Below are positions 11,168 through 21,726 of a stretch of 64,000 nt of DNA, one piece after another. Both the position numbers and the translations under genes were made by a program. Within the stretch, counting starts at the first letter, position 1; each line of letters opens with the position of its first letter. Source of the stretch: Strigamia acuminata (lineage: Eukaryota > Arthropoda > Chilopoda > Geophilomorpha > Linotaeniidae); the NCBI GenBank assembly GCA_949358305.1, contig OX442314.1, positions 52,516,369-52,580,368 of the forward strand, given 5' to 3'. The notes beneath the pieces were generated by a model. It had not been told where the DNA came from and ran no database searches. It was given only the letters and a program-made list of their open reading frames with translations.

Positions 11168-14100
11168 CGAAACATGTCAGTTATGATCTTGACTGCTTTT
11201 TCAAACTCAGCTGTTGACACTGGTTTGTCCTTTTTAGAGGATGGGCAGTCTTTTTGCCAATGCCCTAATTTTTTGCATAAATTGCATGGATCAGTGGCAG
11301 GCGATTTCTTTCTCGTTGCTGCTGGTGAGGCAGAACGAGAACGAGCGTCAGACCGGCGCTCTGGCGACACCGCAGGTGACTTTGAATTCCTTTCGGTATT
11401 CACCTTTGATGCGTCAAATGAAACATTTTTTGGTTTTATTCTTGGCTTCCATTTGCCTGCAACGGGGTTATTTTTTGCTAGCAACGCCGCTGCTTTGGCC
11501 AATAAAGCCAACGTCTCGTCTCCTGTTTCCTCCTTCTCTTCAGCTTCTTCAGCTTCAGATGGCGGAGTTTCAGCTCCAGTTATATTGGCGTGTAACTTAG
11601 GGACTGAATGAGGATTTTTGACGTCCTTTTTGGAAGATTCTTTTTTCGAACTCTTCCCTTCCACTTCGTCTAGAAAGTCTTCGTAACTAAATGGCTGCAA
11701 CAATTTCAAACCATTAAAGGTTTCATTGTTTTGCTCAGCGAGTCTTTTCTCTCGCTTTAAGTACGCTGACCTTTCGGCATCTGTAAGGTAAGCTTTGTAC
11801 TTTTCGTCAATGCGCAATTGATTGACCTCCATGAACTCGTTTAACTCGGAGAATTTCCCCGGGTCGGGAGCGTCCGACATCATCAGAATATTTTTACTAT
11901 ATTCTGTGAGACCAGCTCTAAACTGATCATCTGCTGTTGCATCAGTAACAGCATGTGGCATTCTGCCAAGCAGATTCTCTGCTCTTAGCATGTACGAATG
12001 TAAGCTTTCGCCTTTTCGTTGCTTAAGACATCTCCAGAGCGTCTTGATGTCTTCGCTCGATTCACCAAATTTAAACATGAATTGTTTAACGAAGTCATCC
12101 CACTTCGTGAAGTCTTTCCTGCGAAACCACTCCTTGACATCGCCAACCAGTATTCTTGGTACTAGATGGGCCAATGCACCTTCACAGCCAAAACTGTGAA
12201 CTTTGCCTAGTTCGAATATTTCCAGCAAGAGGTTTGACCCTGCTTGCCAATTTCCGTTATAGGCATGTGGGATAACTCGATCCCATCTAATGAACTTTTC
12301 ATCTGTTGTTTGATGAGTCCATTTATCAGAAGTAAATTCATTTATTTTTTGCAAAATAATTTTATCCCTTCTGTTTTTTCGCTGTTGTTGAGCATTTTGC
12401 CTCAACAACTGGTCAATCTCATCTTTCGTGTAAAAATCGTGTCTTTGAGTTCTACTACGTGTTCTGTGACGAGATCGCCCTCTCACACTGGGATGTGAGG
12501 AATCTGTATCTGACGCAGATTCATGATTCGGATTTGGCGGCGGATCAGGGTCCGGAGGATCGTCGCCATCTGGCGGACGACGGTCTCCATTTGGTGGTCC
12601 CCTTCCACCTCGATTGCCATTCGAATTGTGGTCACGTGAGTGGCCACCTCCATGTCCATCTGAACTGTCTCCACCTGGTGGGTCACCACCTGGTGGATTT
12701 CCACGGTATCTCGGCCCATCGCGGATGTCGTTGTGACAATCTCGTTTTGGTGAACCTTCTCGCGGATTATCGTGTGACCGTCCACGATCGTGTGGTTTCT
12801 CACGTTCTTTATTCTTTTTCTCTAGCATTCCGATTAATCGGTCACTATTGCTAAAGAATCGATCCGAATCTTGTGTAACTTTTGGGGAATGATATTCGGT
12901 CGGGTCTGGTTGTCGCTTTCGCTTTTTGCGACTGTGATGACTATTACGGCTTCCACGACTACTGCGTGAGTCATCACTGTCAGTCCAGCTTGATTGTCGA
13001 CTGACTTTTGGTTTAGCTGATGTTAAATCAATCAGCTCAGGTGATTTGGAAGCACCTTTTTGCAAAACTGGGGCTGGTTTTGCAAAATTATCTTCGCCGC
13101 AAACGTCTTGTACTTTTTGTACGACTACTGCAAAGTTTTCTTGCACCGTCAATAGATCTGCGCGAAGAATTTCGTTTTCACGAGCTTGCGCAGCTAAGTC
13201 GGCACGCAATAACTGCTCTGCAGTGCTTTGACTTTTGGCGGCTTGACCAGCATCAATTACTGACTGCTGTCGAGCGAGAAATACTTCGTTTTCTCGTTGT
13301 GCTAATCTCTTAGCTCTTGCTGCTTGATCTGCAGCATAATTCTCGTAATTTCGAGAACATGAGGGGATTGCTTCCCTCGCTCGAACTGGGGCGGTTAGTT
13401 CGGCAGTCATTAAATTTGTGTTGGCTTCTCGCAAATTTGCGTTGGCCAATCTCAAATTTTCATTAGCGATTTCTAAATCTTTTTGGGCTTGATTTAGTTG
13501 CTCGAGCCTTTGTTGTTGCTCTTCGTCAGTAATTAGCCAGGAAGCTTTTTCCTGCTCTAAAAGTAACAACTTAACATGATCATCTGCACGTTGTTGTTTT
13601 AGTTCGGCATTCTGCTGATGCATTTCTGCATGCATTCGCTCGAACTCTGCTTGCAAGCCTGTTCTGACGATTTCAACGTCTTTTTGACATTGTTTGCGAA
13701 CCATAGCTTTGTGGATTTGTTCCACAGTCATTTCGCTAGTGACTTTTACTCCCTCGAGCCTAGCTTGCTCACGGAGTGCGTCCATCATGGTTACACGCAC
13801 GGGAGAATGAGAAACTTCCATATTGGAGTTCTCAGAATCTTGCTGTGCTGCACCTTGAACCGGTGATGAATTCAGCGAGTGCTCTGCACTTGACGATTGA
13901 ATTCGTAAATTCAAGTCATCGTTCTGCGTCTTGGAACGGCCACTTCCAGTTGGATTATTTAAGTCCAACTGGCCGCTTGGCGGGGATGGCTGTTGTCGCT
14001 CCAACGCTTGCGTGAATTCATTCACGATTAACTGTGCCGAGTTACAGTTAGCTGTTTGATCCATGGCTTCAAACAGTTCTTGTGACTCAGTCACTTCTTG

Positions 14101-14178
14101 ATCCACGACTGGTAGATCGATCGCCACTCGTCTCTTCGCCGGCCTTCCTCTCGGTCTCTTCTCTGAAGGAGTCGCCAT
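11155..14178 (-). CDS. gag: Gag of copy 1 with AT-hook-like N-terminus
   Basis: 1007 aa from ATG 14178 to a TAG just after the frameshift site. This is long for a gypsy Gag. Residues 7–17 (KRPRGRPAKRR) form a canonical GRP-core AT-hook with flanking basic residues. There is a long Gln/Glu-rich coiled-coil about 150–290, a Ser/Arg- and Gly/Pro/Asp-rich linker about 390–600, a capsid-like helical region about 640–800, and one CCHC knuckle (CNLCKKLGHWQKDC) near residue 965. Gag would assemble particles and package the RNA. The AT-hook suggests contact with AT-rich chromatin (inference). Confidence 0.9.
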   Translation of the reverse strand: MATPSEKRPRGRPAKRRVAIDLPVVDQEVTESQELFEAMDQTANCNSAQLIVNEFTQALERQQPSPPSGQLDLNNPTGSGRSKTQNDDLNLRIQSSSAEHSLNSSPVQGAAQQDSENSNMEVSHSPVRVTMMDALREQARLEGVKVTSEMTVEQIHKAMVRKQCQKDVEIVRTGLQAEFERMHAEMHQQNAELKQQRADDHVKLLLLEQEKASWLITDEEQQQRLEQLNQAQKDLEIANENLRLANANLREANTNLMTAELTAPVRAREAIPSCSRNYENYAADQAARAKRLAQRENEVFLARQQSVIDAGQAAKSQSTAEQLLRADLAAQARENEILRADLLTVQENFAVVVQKVQDVCGEDNFAKPAPVLQKGASKSPELIDLTSAKPKVSRQSSWTDSDDSRSSRGSRNSHHSRKKRKRQPDPTEYHSPKVTQDSDRFFSNSDRLIGMLEKKNKEREKPHDRGRSHDNPREGSPKRDCHNDIRDGPRYRGNPPGGDPPGGDSSDGHGGGHSRDHNSNGNRGGRGPPNGDRRPPDGDDPPDPDPPPNPNHESASDTDSSHPSVRGRSRHRTRSRTQRHDFYTKDEIDQLLRQNAQQQRKNRRDKIILQKINEFTSDKWTHQTTDEKFIRWDRVIPHAYNGNWQAGSNLLLEIFELGKVHSFGCEGALAHLVPRILVGDVKEWFRRKDFTKWDDFVKQFMFKFGESSEDIKTLWRCLKQRKGESLHSYMLRAENLLGRMPHAVTDATADDQFRAGLTEYSKNILMMSDAPDPGKFSELNEFMEVNQLRIDEKYKAYLTDAERSAYLKREKRLAEQNNETFNGLKLLQPFSYEDFLDEVEGKSSKKESSKKDVKNPHSVPKLHANITGAETPPSEAEEAEEKEETGDETLALLAKAAALLAKNNPVAGKWKPRIKPKNVSFDASKVNTERNSKSPAVSPERRSDARSRSASPAATRKKSPATDPCNLCKKLGHWQKDCPSSKKDKPVSTAEFEKAVKIITDMFRKNL

Positions 14179-14271
14179 TTGTCAATGAGGATTTAGAAAG
14201 GATGGAGAAGAAAGATAAGCAAGATAAAAATGGCGGGTAAATTTTAATCTATCAAAATTTATACAATGACT

Positions 14272-14289
14272 ATCCCGGACGGGCCCCCA
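14272..14289 (-). promoter_or_regulatory. Primer binding site, tRNA-Pro type, copy 1
   Basis: TGGGGGCCCGTCCGGGAT on the minus strand, two bases after the 5' LTR. It differs by one base from the tRNA-Pro primer site known from murine leukaemia virus, so tRNA-Pro is the likely primer. Confidence 0.8.
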
Positions 14290-14291
14290 CG

Positions 14292-15240
14292 TGCTGCGAT
14301 CCGGGTTTTTATCCACTTAATTTCTAATAAATTAAGCAGAAACCGCAGGTGAATGCTATAAAAGACTTACAATCGGCGGCCTTAAATTATCTAGGGGTTA
14401 AGTTTAAGGAAAAGAAATAAAAAGACAGTTTTATCAATAAAAATCACAAATATGTATTTATTCGGTAATTTACAATGACTAGTATGGAAATATGCGACAA
14501 GTCGCGTAATAATGAGTATGAAACAAAGGAAGGGCTTGCAACGACTGTTGCAAGCTACAAAGCGTCAGTAATGGCGCTTAAACAACACAATGTTGTTGAG
14601 CGAAGGCAAATGTCTTCGTTTGCTGAACTCACGAACGATGGTCGAAGACGATGGTTCTCGTGGGCTCCTTCTACGGCTCGTGCGACGGCTCGGCGGCGGT
14701 GGTTGACGGCTGTAGGCGTCCGGCTCTCGTACGATGGCGGTGGCTGTCGTTCGCGCGGCAGCGACAGCGATGGTTCACGATCGTCGGGAAACTTCTCGGT
14801 TACGATTGCTGGAATTAGCTTCGGCTAATTCAAGCAGGATAGCTGGCTTTGTAATTCGTTACAAAGCAAGCTGGTGAAACTTGACGGTTACACGGTCCAC
14901 TGTCAATACGTATTGTCGGAGCAGATATCGCAGTGATGTTGTGGGTTGTGTATTTTTGTCAAGAGTCCCGATTTGAGCCAAGGCGCGAGCCCAGCACGCT
15001 TCAATAGTGCGCAGAAAACCTGCGCACTTAGCTCAAATGGGTGCAACTAGTGGTTATTACACCATATTGCACCATAACGGCTAATAACCGTTTTCACCCC
15101 GGACAACCTGGGGTGATATGTGCCTAGAGAGGATTTCTCCCCTCGGTCACATGATCTGACTTGGCGTGTGCCACAGTCAAATTAATTAGAAGACAATTAA
15201 TTTTATCTTCTAAGTTGGTGAATATTTTGAGATCACCACA
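14292..15240 (-). repeat. 5' LTR of copy 1
   Basis: 949 bp, same ends as 2915–3863. It should hold the promoter of copy 1, firing leftward. Its outer edge is 17 bp from the first ATG of the DEG/ENaC reading frame. Confidence 0.95.
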
Positions 15241-15257
15241 ATCTGGGAAAATAAACT

Positions 15258-18200
15258 ATGGATGCACAGAAGCCGTATCAACCATTTGGCCGGATTCAAC
15301 AACTTAGAATGAAACAAATGAAACAAGTTATTTGCAGTGTTCTAGCAACTCAGAAAGAGATTCCATTATTTATCAGATCTCTAGAGAACATTTCAAAAAA
15401 GAAAAAAACTATGCTAATTCTATTAACAACACTACTTGTAATCAATTTGGTGGCTTGTTCCTACCAAACTGTCGATCGAATATTGCATTACATGGACGAA
15501 CCAACCACAGTTAACACATACGTGATTGAAACACCACATGGTCCGTTTCCATCTATTTACGTATATCCAGACACTACACAAGAACTTAATAATTACCTCG
15601 CTAACCGGACTGGAAACAGCGATTTTAAACAGCAATGTAATGTTGATGAAATTTATCAACTGTTCGAGGAAATGTATCCTGAAGATGTAATGGAACTCAC
15701 GAGTAAACCTAGCTATATAACTGATGCACAATTTTCTGTGGTAAATTAATTTTTTTTAAAAAACATTTTTACCGAAATAAATTTTTGCAGCACAACTCAA
15801 GATTCAATGTGACCGTTAAAAATCATGAATCAATTGCATGGCCCATCGCTCAGATTTCGAGTAGTAAGTCAACCAACAATTATTGCCGTTTGATATTCTA
15901 ACTTCTTTTTCACATTAGTGTTTGAATTTCCATATGGAAATGAAAATAACAAAATGGTAATAAAGTTTAATTTTCCCAAAACATGCAAAACTTATAAAGT
16001 GAGTAGTAATTCTAGGAATATATATTTTAACTTAACAATAAACATTGCAAAGATGTTGTAACAAAACTACAATGTTTGTTACCAGATATTAAGAATTCAA
16101 ATTTAACATTAAAATTATTGTTTCAATTAAGCTTGTCATAGATCCATCACCAGTTATCTATCATATCTCAAATCTCTTTGCGGACGTTTTTGCCAAAAAA
16201 GAAGGCCTAAAGAATCAAGTCATTGCTACCATACAAAAAGTAAGAGATACAATAGAAGTAATAGCAATAACAGCTTAGTTAAGAAATTTTTAAAAATCAA
16301 AATTTCGAAAATTTGCAATTGTACCAAAAATAAAATTTCAATCTTGTTTTAGTACCACTTCATTAATACCAAGAGACAGCGGTGCAACAATAACTTACAT
16401 GACTGCTTACAACATTGTTTAGTAAAAGCAATGCAATGCAGGTAAACAACTTTCTAGAATTCGTACAAACAGTGGCATGGCCAAGCATGAACAAAAAGAT
16501 CCAATTCTCAAATTATAGCCGCCCTCGAATAATAGCCGCAGCCACTATTCGAGGGCGTCAAATCGTCACTTTCAACCGCCACTAGTATTCGTGGGTTACG
16601 ACAATTCTTCATGGGCGGCTCTTTAATACGAATTTTAATTAATCAGAAATTTGCAAAACAGTTATTTTGTTATTGATAAATGTAAAAAGAGACGGTTCTA
16701 TACCCAAATAATAGTGTATGTTGGACGTTGGATTGTTCGGATTATAAGACGCGCTTCGGACTGTAAGATGCACCACCCATTGTTGGTTGACTTTTGAAAC
16801 TAAAAAAATGTGCCTTATGATCCTCAAAATACGGTGTTCGCAGCTTTCGCGATTACCGGATGCAACACATAAAATCACTTTATTGCACGAAACAATTCAT
16901 ACAATTGTATGGAAAAGGAAAATACAAATGATTAAAACATAATTACTCTTTTAGATTTCCATTTTACGAGGCAAGAAGCCTTCCGAAATGCAATAAGACA
17001 GATAGCATTCGTCAACGCAACATACTCGATAGATTTCTTCTTGAGAAAGATTTAACGACACACTGCAAATGCCTCAATTTGTGTGATGTAACGCAACAAA
17101 GCCTAACGTATAACCTACAAGCTGGAAGTGAGGATATCGTTGAAATATTCGTTGCCAACAATTACGTTCGAACGATGCAAGAAAGCTTTTCTTACGACAT
17201 AATATTTTTGTTATGCGACATTGGAGGCAACATCGGCCTCTATTTTGGCATGTCTTGTTTAGCACTCGTCGAAATATTTATTCATTGCTGCAAAATGTGT
17301 TTGACCAAATTAAGAAAAACCACGAAAGCAAATGGCAAGTTGAAAGAAAAAATTCCAAAACTACTCAAAAAGATACAGAAAACAAAAGAAAAATCTATCG
17401 TCAAAAATAAACTGAAAACCACTGTTTCATTAATCCTATTTTGCACTTCAGTTTATCAAACTTATAACTTGATCGACACTTATTTTCAATGTCCACTCAC
17501 AAAAACTGTTAACATCATTAGAGACAACGTGATTGAGTTTCCACTCGTTATTGCATGCGATGAAACTGTGAAAATACTACAAGCTAAGATAAAATTAGCT
17601 GCTAAAATGAAAACTGACTGTGGCCACTACCAACTCTTTGATTTACTCCATCCATTGGTTGATTACGCCAATAATTCAGAGAAATTATGGAGTGATTCTT
17701 CTGGTTATAACACCTACGTCTCAAATGGAAAAGTTCTAGGTGTAAGCAAAGCGAGCAAAATACTAAATGGTTAGTGCTATTTGTATTAAATTACTTACTA
17801 TTTTTGTAGATGCCTAAACGTTTACATGACTTATATTTTGCCAATTTATCAATTTTATCAACGGCATTTGGAACATGCACTGTGTTTAATAAAGGTAACT
17901 GCAAAAGTAATATTTTTATCTTCTTGTACTTCGAAATGTTTGCAGGTGACATGCCATTTTCACCAAAAAAAAATAAATTATTTTTTGTTGATGACTTCAC
18001 GAGAGACATTTGCAACGAATATCAAACTGTGAGATTGTTGATACATTCAGATTACATTGTTGTTTACTCGACTTCATCCTGCATTTCCAGCATTTTGTTC
18101 TGCCGAAAAATCAAGCGTTTCATCCAAAATATATATTTCACATTCCCACCAAACACAGCACCGGGATTGACATTTCTCGTCAAACGGTAATATCTAAAAG

Positions 18201-18348
18201 AAAACAAAAACCATTATTTTACATCTTACTCTGTTTAGGTCGTTCGAGTGAACACTGCTAAAAGTCCTTGTAAACCAAATAAAGACGTTTTTGAATGTGA
18301 ACAGAAATGTTTTGCAAAAAAATTATCAAAACAACTTCTCAAGTGCAG
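15258..18348 (+). CDS. DEG/ENaC-type ion channel, two tandem units, 3' end missing
   Basis: Predicted exons: 15258–15740, 15791–15863, 15919–15998, 16132–16239, 16353–16441, 16955–17741, 17810–17894, 17946–18028, 18091–18186, 18239–18348. They join in frame to 664 codons. Unit 1: first membrane helix about residues 51–69, a cysteine-bearing extracellular part ending CKCLNLC (315–321), then a second helix about 360–388 with IGGNIGLYFGMSCLALVEI, which holds the family's GxS pore motif. The same exon continues through a Lys-rich linker into a second first-helix (about 433–452) followed by FPLVIACDE and an FGTCTVFNKG block, i.e. a second unit. Intron phases 1-0-0-2 recur in both units. The His-Gly motif usual before the first helix is not seen. 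The family forms trimeric sodium channels. No exon after 18348 was found, so the gene is truncated or continues past inserted elements. Confidence 0.7.
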
Positions 18349-18940
18349 GTAAAAATAATATTATTTACACCAAAAAATAATTGGAATCCCTTGAGGAGGG
18401 CAGGTCTCTTCTAATACAAGCTTCTACCGCTATACTAGTATAAATGTTCTAGAAACCAATCTGCATGAAGTCTAGCAGCTAGAGTTGTTGTAAAATGCTG
18501 CGTTCGACTTCAGTAAATTTTTTTAAAAGACTATGTCATAAGTTTGGCTATTTCGTAATGACTGATTTACATTAACAATTTGTAGCAGCAAAATTTTGTT
18601 TCCTAAAGCATTTTCTCATATCAAATTTTCCAATGTTGCATCAGCATACCAGCTTCTCACACTCCTGCTGAATGACTGATGCATGTAGGTCCTACGAACA
18701 CTCGCCTAGATGAGGAAGCTTGTACTAGAAGGATTCTGTTCTCCAGAAGAGATTTCGGGTAATATTTGGGAATAATATATTAAAAATTAATATGCGGCGC
18801 ACAATCTGGCATTAAATCTTTATATGCAAACTGGAAAGAAATTTATTTGTTATCTTTCTAACTAGACTACCGTTTATGAAAAACAATACTTTAGAACTCT
18901 GCATGACACCAGAAAGAGCTAAAACAACCTACGCGTAATT
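18349..18940. other. AT-rich non-coding stretch after last visible channel exon
   Basis: Begins with the GTAAAA donor of exon 10. I looked for the expected next exon (homologous to 16955–17741) and did not find it. No clear repeat structure. Confidence 0.4.
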
Positions 18941-19660
18941 CGGCTATAATTCGGTTTAAAGTTGCTAAATTTCGTCCATAGATGGCGTTGGCAACGATTA
19001 GATCATTGTCTCGTCACTGGACTTATCAATTAGCTTTAAGGGGGTAACAGGAACTTTCCTGTTAAGTAAATCCGCCCAAGTTTGACAGTTCTCTTCCGGC
19101 TCTCACTGGAGAATGAACTCAAATTTATATGATCTGATGCCGACCTAGACGTGGTGCGGCTGAAGAGAAACAAACCATTTAACCACCATTAATGATTTCA
19201 GATTACATCTCAATTCAAAGTGTTTCTTAAGAGTTATAATTAGAATTTAGATAATTTATATAATTTATGTAATTTGTTATTTGAGTTTAAGATTTATACC
19301 AATTTAACCAAATGTAATCTTATCCATTATTAAGAGGAATCGAACAGCTTTGCTGTCCGGCTCCAATAAAGAGAAATTGACATTTAAACCTAATTAAAAT
19401 GACTCTTTATTTCCTATCACATCTCAGTTGTGTGGGTAGCCTCAAGTGGGCCTAAATCCCACATAACAATATCAAACCTTACAATGGCAGACACGAAAAC
19501 AATTAAGAAAAATCTGTCATTGTTATTGAAACAACAACATCCAGAAATATACAGTCTAGTGAACCCATTAGATGTCCCGTATATCCTATCCTTGACATTT
19601 TAGCCAATGAAGGCAATTTCGTTCAAATGCTAAACATTGGTAATCACTATCTCGGTCGCA
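18941..19660 (+). mobile_element. Possible LTR and gag remnant
   Basis: LTR-like traits: a perfect hairpin around 19046–19064 (TAACAGGA…TCCTGTTA), a second small hairpin near 19345, and an AATAAA at about 19366. A short ORF follows from ATG 19484 (39 codons, starting MADTKTIKKN). I could not define terminal repeats or a target duplication, so class and edges are open. Confidence 0.3.
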
Positions 19661-19728
19661 GGATATTTTTCCAAAATAGCCGCCGTTTGTTGTGACGAAG
19701 CATTTTCAAAGTTTTAAATGGAAATGCA

Positions 19729-19816
19729 TCGCCATTCCAGGCGGAACTCGAAGGAATCCGCCTGGCACTGCAGCACATCAGGAACTGCAATCACGAAAAA
19801 GTAATCATTTATACAG
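19729..19816 (+). pseudogene. RNase H fragment of a retrotransposon
   Basis: In one frame the plus strand reads SPFQAELEGIRLALQHI…VIIYT, the start of a non-LTR-type RNase H domain up to the tyrosine–threonine just ahead of a catalytic Asp. The frame is interrupted by the palindromic element. On the far side of copy 2, at about 33176, the sequence resumes with GACGTGCTGCAG, which would supply the Asp (D-V-L-Q). So this looks like one fragment split by nested insertions. Confidence 0.5.
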
Positions 19817-20141
19817 GTTGCTTACAAGGAGACCGCAAGAGTGTGTAATCCACAATTGTTAAAATTGTTTGCAAATAAAGCATTCACATCACCTAAACAA
19901 TCTATTTTTCTCATATTAAAATGCACCTCTCTCTCACATTGTTACAAACAGTAACAACACACAGGATTCCTTACTGTGTGTTGAAACACCATTTTGAGTA
20001 AAAAGGTCAAGTGTAGCACTACATTTGGTGATTAGCCTGTTCAAACCTTACTCTGGAACCCAGGTAATTTGATATCACATGATATATGACATCACAACTT
20101 TGTTCACCAACATGACTGCCTGCATGAAGCAACAATAGTGT

Positions 20142-20214
20142 GTTGTGGTGGCTCAGTGGTTAAGGTAATGAATCAGGAATCTTTCCACACAGGTTCAAAT
20201 CCTGTTGTCGGTGA
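20142..20214 (+). promoter_or_regulatory. tRNA-like RNA polymerase III promoter, left arm
   Basis: A box TGGCTCAGTGG (20149–20159) and B box GGTTCAAATCC (20192–20202) with spacing normal for a tRNA gene. The acceptor ends do not pair well, so I read it as a tRNA-derived head rather than a working tRNA gene. Confidence 0.6.
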
Positions 20215-20406
20215 AAATTTTTACTTTTATTTTTTCTTTGTTTTTAGCAGTAAAGTTAATGTTTGTTATTTTATATTTTTTTTAAAATTTTTTTTTATAA
20301 TTTTAATTATATTAAATTGATTAATTAAAATTTTTTAAAAACAAATATAAAATAACAAACATTAACTTTACTGCTAAAAAAAATGAAAAAATAGAAGTAA
20401 AAATTT

Positions 20407-20480
20407 TCACCGACAACAGGATTTGAACCTGTGTGGAAAGATTCCTGATTCATTACCTTAACCACTGAGCCACCACAACA
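20407..20480 (-). promoter_or_regulatory. tRNA-like RNA polymerase III promoter, right arm
   Basis: Reverse-complement copy of the left-arm head, same A and B boxes on the minus strand. The two promoters fire toward the palindrome centre, so opposite transcripts would be fully complementary. Confidence 0.6.
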
Positions 20481-20641
20481 CACTATTGTTGCTTCATGCA
20501 GGCAGTCATGTTGGTGAACAAAGTTGTGATGTCATATATCATGTGATATCAAATTACCTGGGTTCCAGAGTAAGGTTTGAACAGGCTAATCACCAAATGT
20601 AGTGCTACACTTGACCTTTTTACTCAAAATGGTGTTTCAAC

Positions 20642-21613
20642 TGTGGTGATCTCAAAATATTTCACCAACTTAGAAGATAAAATTAATTGTCTTCTAATTA
20701 ATTTGACTGTGGCACACGCCAAGTCAGATCATGTGACCGAGGGGAGAAATCCTCTCTAGGCACATATCACCCCAGGTTGTCCGGGGTGAAGACGGTTATT
20801 AGCCGTTATGGTGCAATATGGTGTAATAACCACTAGTTGCACCCATTTGAGCTAAGTGCGCAGGTTTTCTGCGCAATATTGAAGCGTGCTGGGCTCACGC
20901 CTTGGCTCAAATCGGGACTCTTGACAAAAATACACAACCCACAACATCACTGCGATATCTGCTCCGACAATACGTATTGACAGTGGACCGTGTAACCGTC
21001 AAGTTTCACCAGCTTGCTTTGTAACGAATTACAAAGCCAGCTATCCTGCTTGAATTAGCCGAAGCTAATTCCAGCAATCGTAACCGAGAAGTTTCCCGAC
21101 GATCGTGAACCATCGCCGTCGCTGCCGCGCGAACGACAGCCACCGCCATCGTACGAGAGCCGGACGCCTACAGCCGTCAACCACCGCCGCCGAGCCGTCG
21201 CACGAGCCGTAGAAGGAGCCCACGAGAACCATCGTCTTCGACCATCGTTCGTGAGTTCAGCAAACGAAGACATTTGCCTTCGCTCAACAACATTGTGTTG
21301 TTTAAGCGCCATTTTAGCGCTTTGTAGCTTGCAACAGTCGTTGCAAGCCCTTTCATTGTTTTCCGCTCAAATTGTTACGCGACTTGTCGCTCTTCCTATT
21401 TCAACTAGTCAATATATTTTATATTTCATTGTATTTAACTTAATAAAGAATTTGTGTGATTTTTATCATAAAAATTGTGTCTTTATTTTCCTACTTAATA
21501 AACTTAACCCTAGACAAGTTTAAGGCCGCTGATTGTAAGTCTATTTTAGCATTCACCTGCGGTTTCGTGCTTATTTATTAGAAATAAGTGCGATAATAAC
21601 CCGGATCGCAGCA
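20642..21613 (+). repeat. 5' LTR of copy 2
   Basis: 972 bp, TGTGGTGATC…ATCGCAGCA. It contains a poly(A) signal AATAAA at 21442–21447 and many hairpins (separate entry). It should supply promoter and RNA 3'-end signals. Confidence 0.95.
20768..21348 (+). other. Hairpin-rich region of the LTR
   Basis: Perfect or near-perfect stems: 20768–20788 (CACCCC…GGGGTG); 20857–20875 (TGCGCAG/CTGCGCA); 21011–21042 (4+9 bp, CGAA loop); 21052–21071 (8 bp, CGAA loop). Four stand almost back to back: 21265–21282 (CGAAG/CTTCG), 21286–21302 (AACAACA/TGTTGTT), 21304–21322 (AAGCGC/GCGCTT) and 21327–21348 (9 bp GCTTGCAAC/GTTGCAAGC). Most are also present in copy 1. Confidence 0.8.
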
Positions 21614-21615
21614 CG

Positions 21616-21633
21616 TGGGGGCCCGTCCGGGAT
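21616..21633 (+). promoter_or_regulatory. Primer binding site, tRNA-Pro type, copy 2
   Basis: TGGGGGCCCGTCCGGGAT, two bases after the 5' LTR; identical to copy 1. Confidence 0.8.
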
Positions 21634-21726
21634 AGTCATTGTATAAATTTTGATAGTTTAAAATTTACCCGCCATTTTTATCTTGCTTATCTTTCTTCTC
21701 TATCCTTTCTTTATCCTCATTGAAAA

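Larger units (their letters stand above)
2915..15240 (-). mobile_element. 12.3-kb three-ORF Ty3/gypsy retrotransposon, copy 1
   Basis: Complete element in minus orientation: 5' LTR 14292–15240, primer site, gag, pol, spliced ORF3, polypurine tract, 3' LTR 2915–3863. The 4-bp duplication ATCT flanks it (2911–2914 and 15241–15244). By eye the two LTRs differ at only three of 949 positions and all three ORFs are open, so the insertion is recent and may be competent. The domain order protease–RT–RNase H–integrase assigns it to Ty3/gypsy. It is unusually long and carries an extra non-env ORF3. Confidence 0.95.
19824..20641. mobile_element. Palindromic element with tRNA-like heads, left arm and inner right arm
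   Basis: Large inverted repeat centred near 20320 in an A/T-rich core. The left arm (about 19824–20320) starts ACAAGGAGACCGC. The right arm is 20321–20641 and continues after copy 2 at 33016–33175, ending GCGGTCTCCTTGT. Each arm is about 480–490 bp. Each arm contains a tRNA-like segment with A and B boxes. There is no ORF. It resembles a foldback or MITE-like element built from a SINE-like sequence; the family is not recognised. Confidence 0.75.

Noticed and set aside
18029-18090. Reading through 18029–18090 as coding (it gives a channel-like VRLLIHSD)
   Set aside because: It leads to a frame conflict with the next exon. Treating it as a 62-bp intron gives the same position and phase as the intron after exon 3 in unit 1.
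20142-20214. A functional tRNA gene pair
   Set aside because: A and B boxes are good, but the acceptor ends do not pair and the sequence is part of a larger palindromic repeat.
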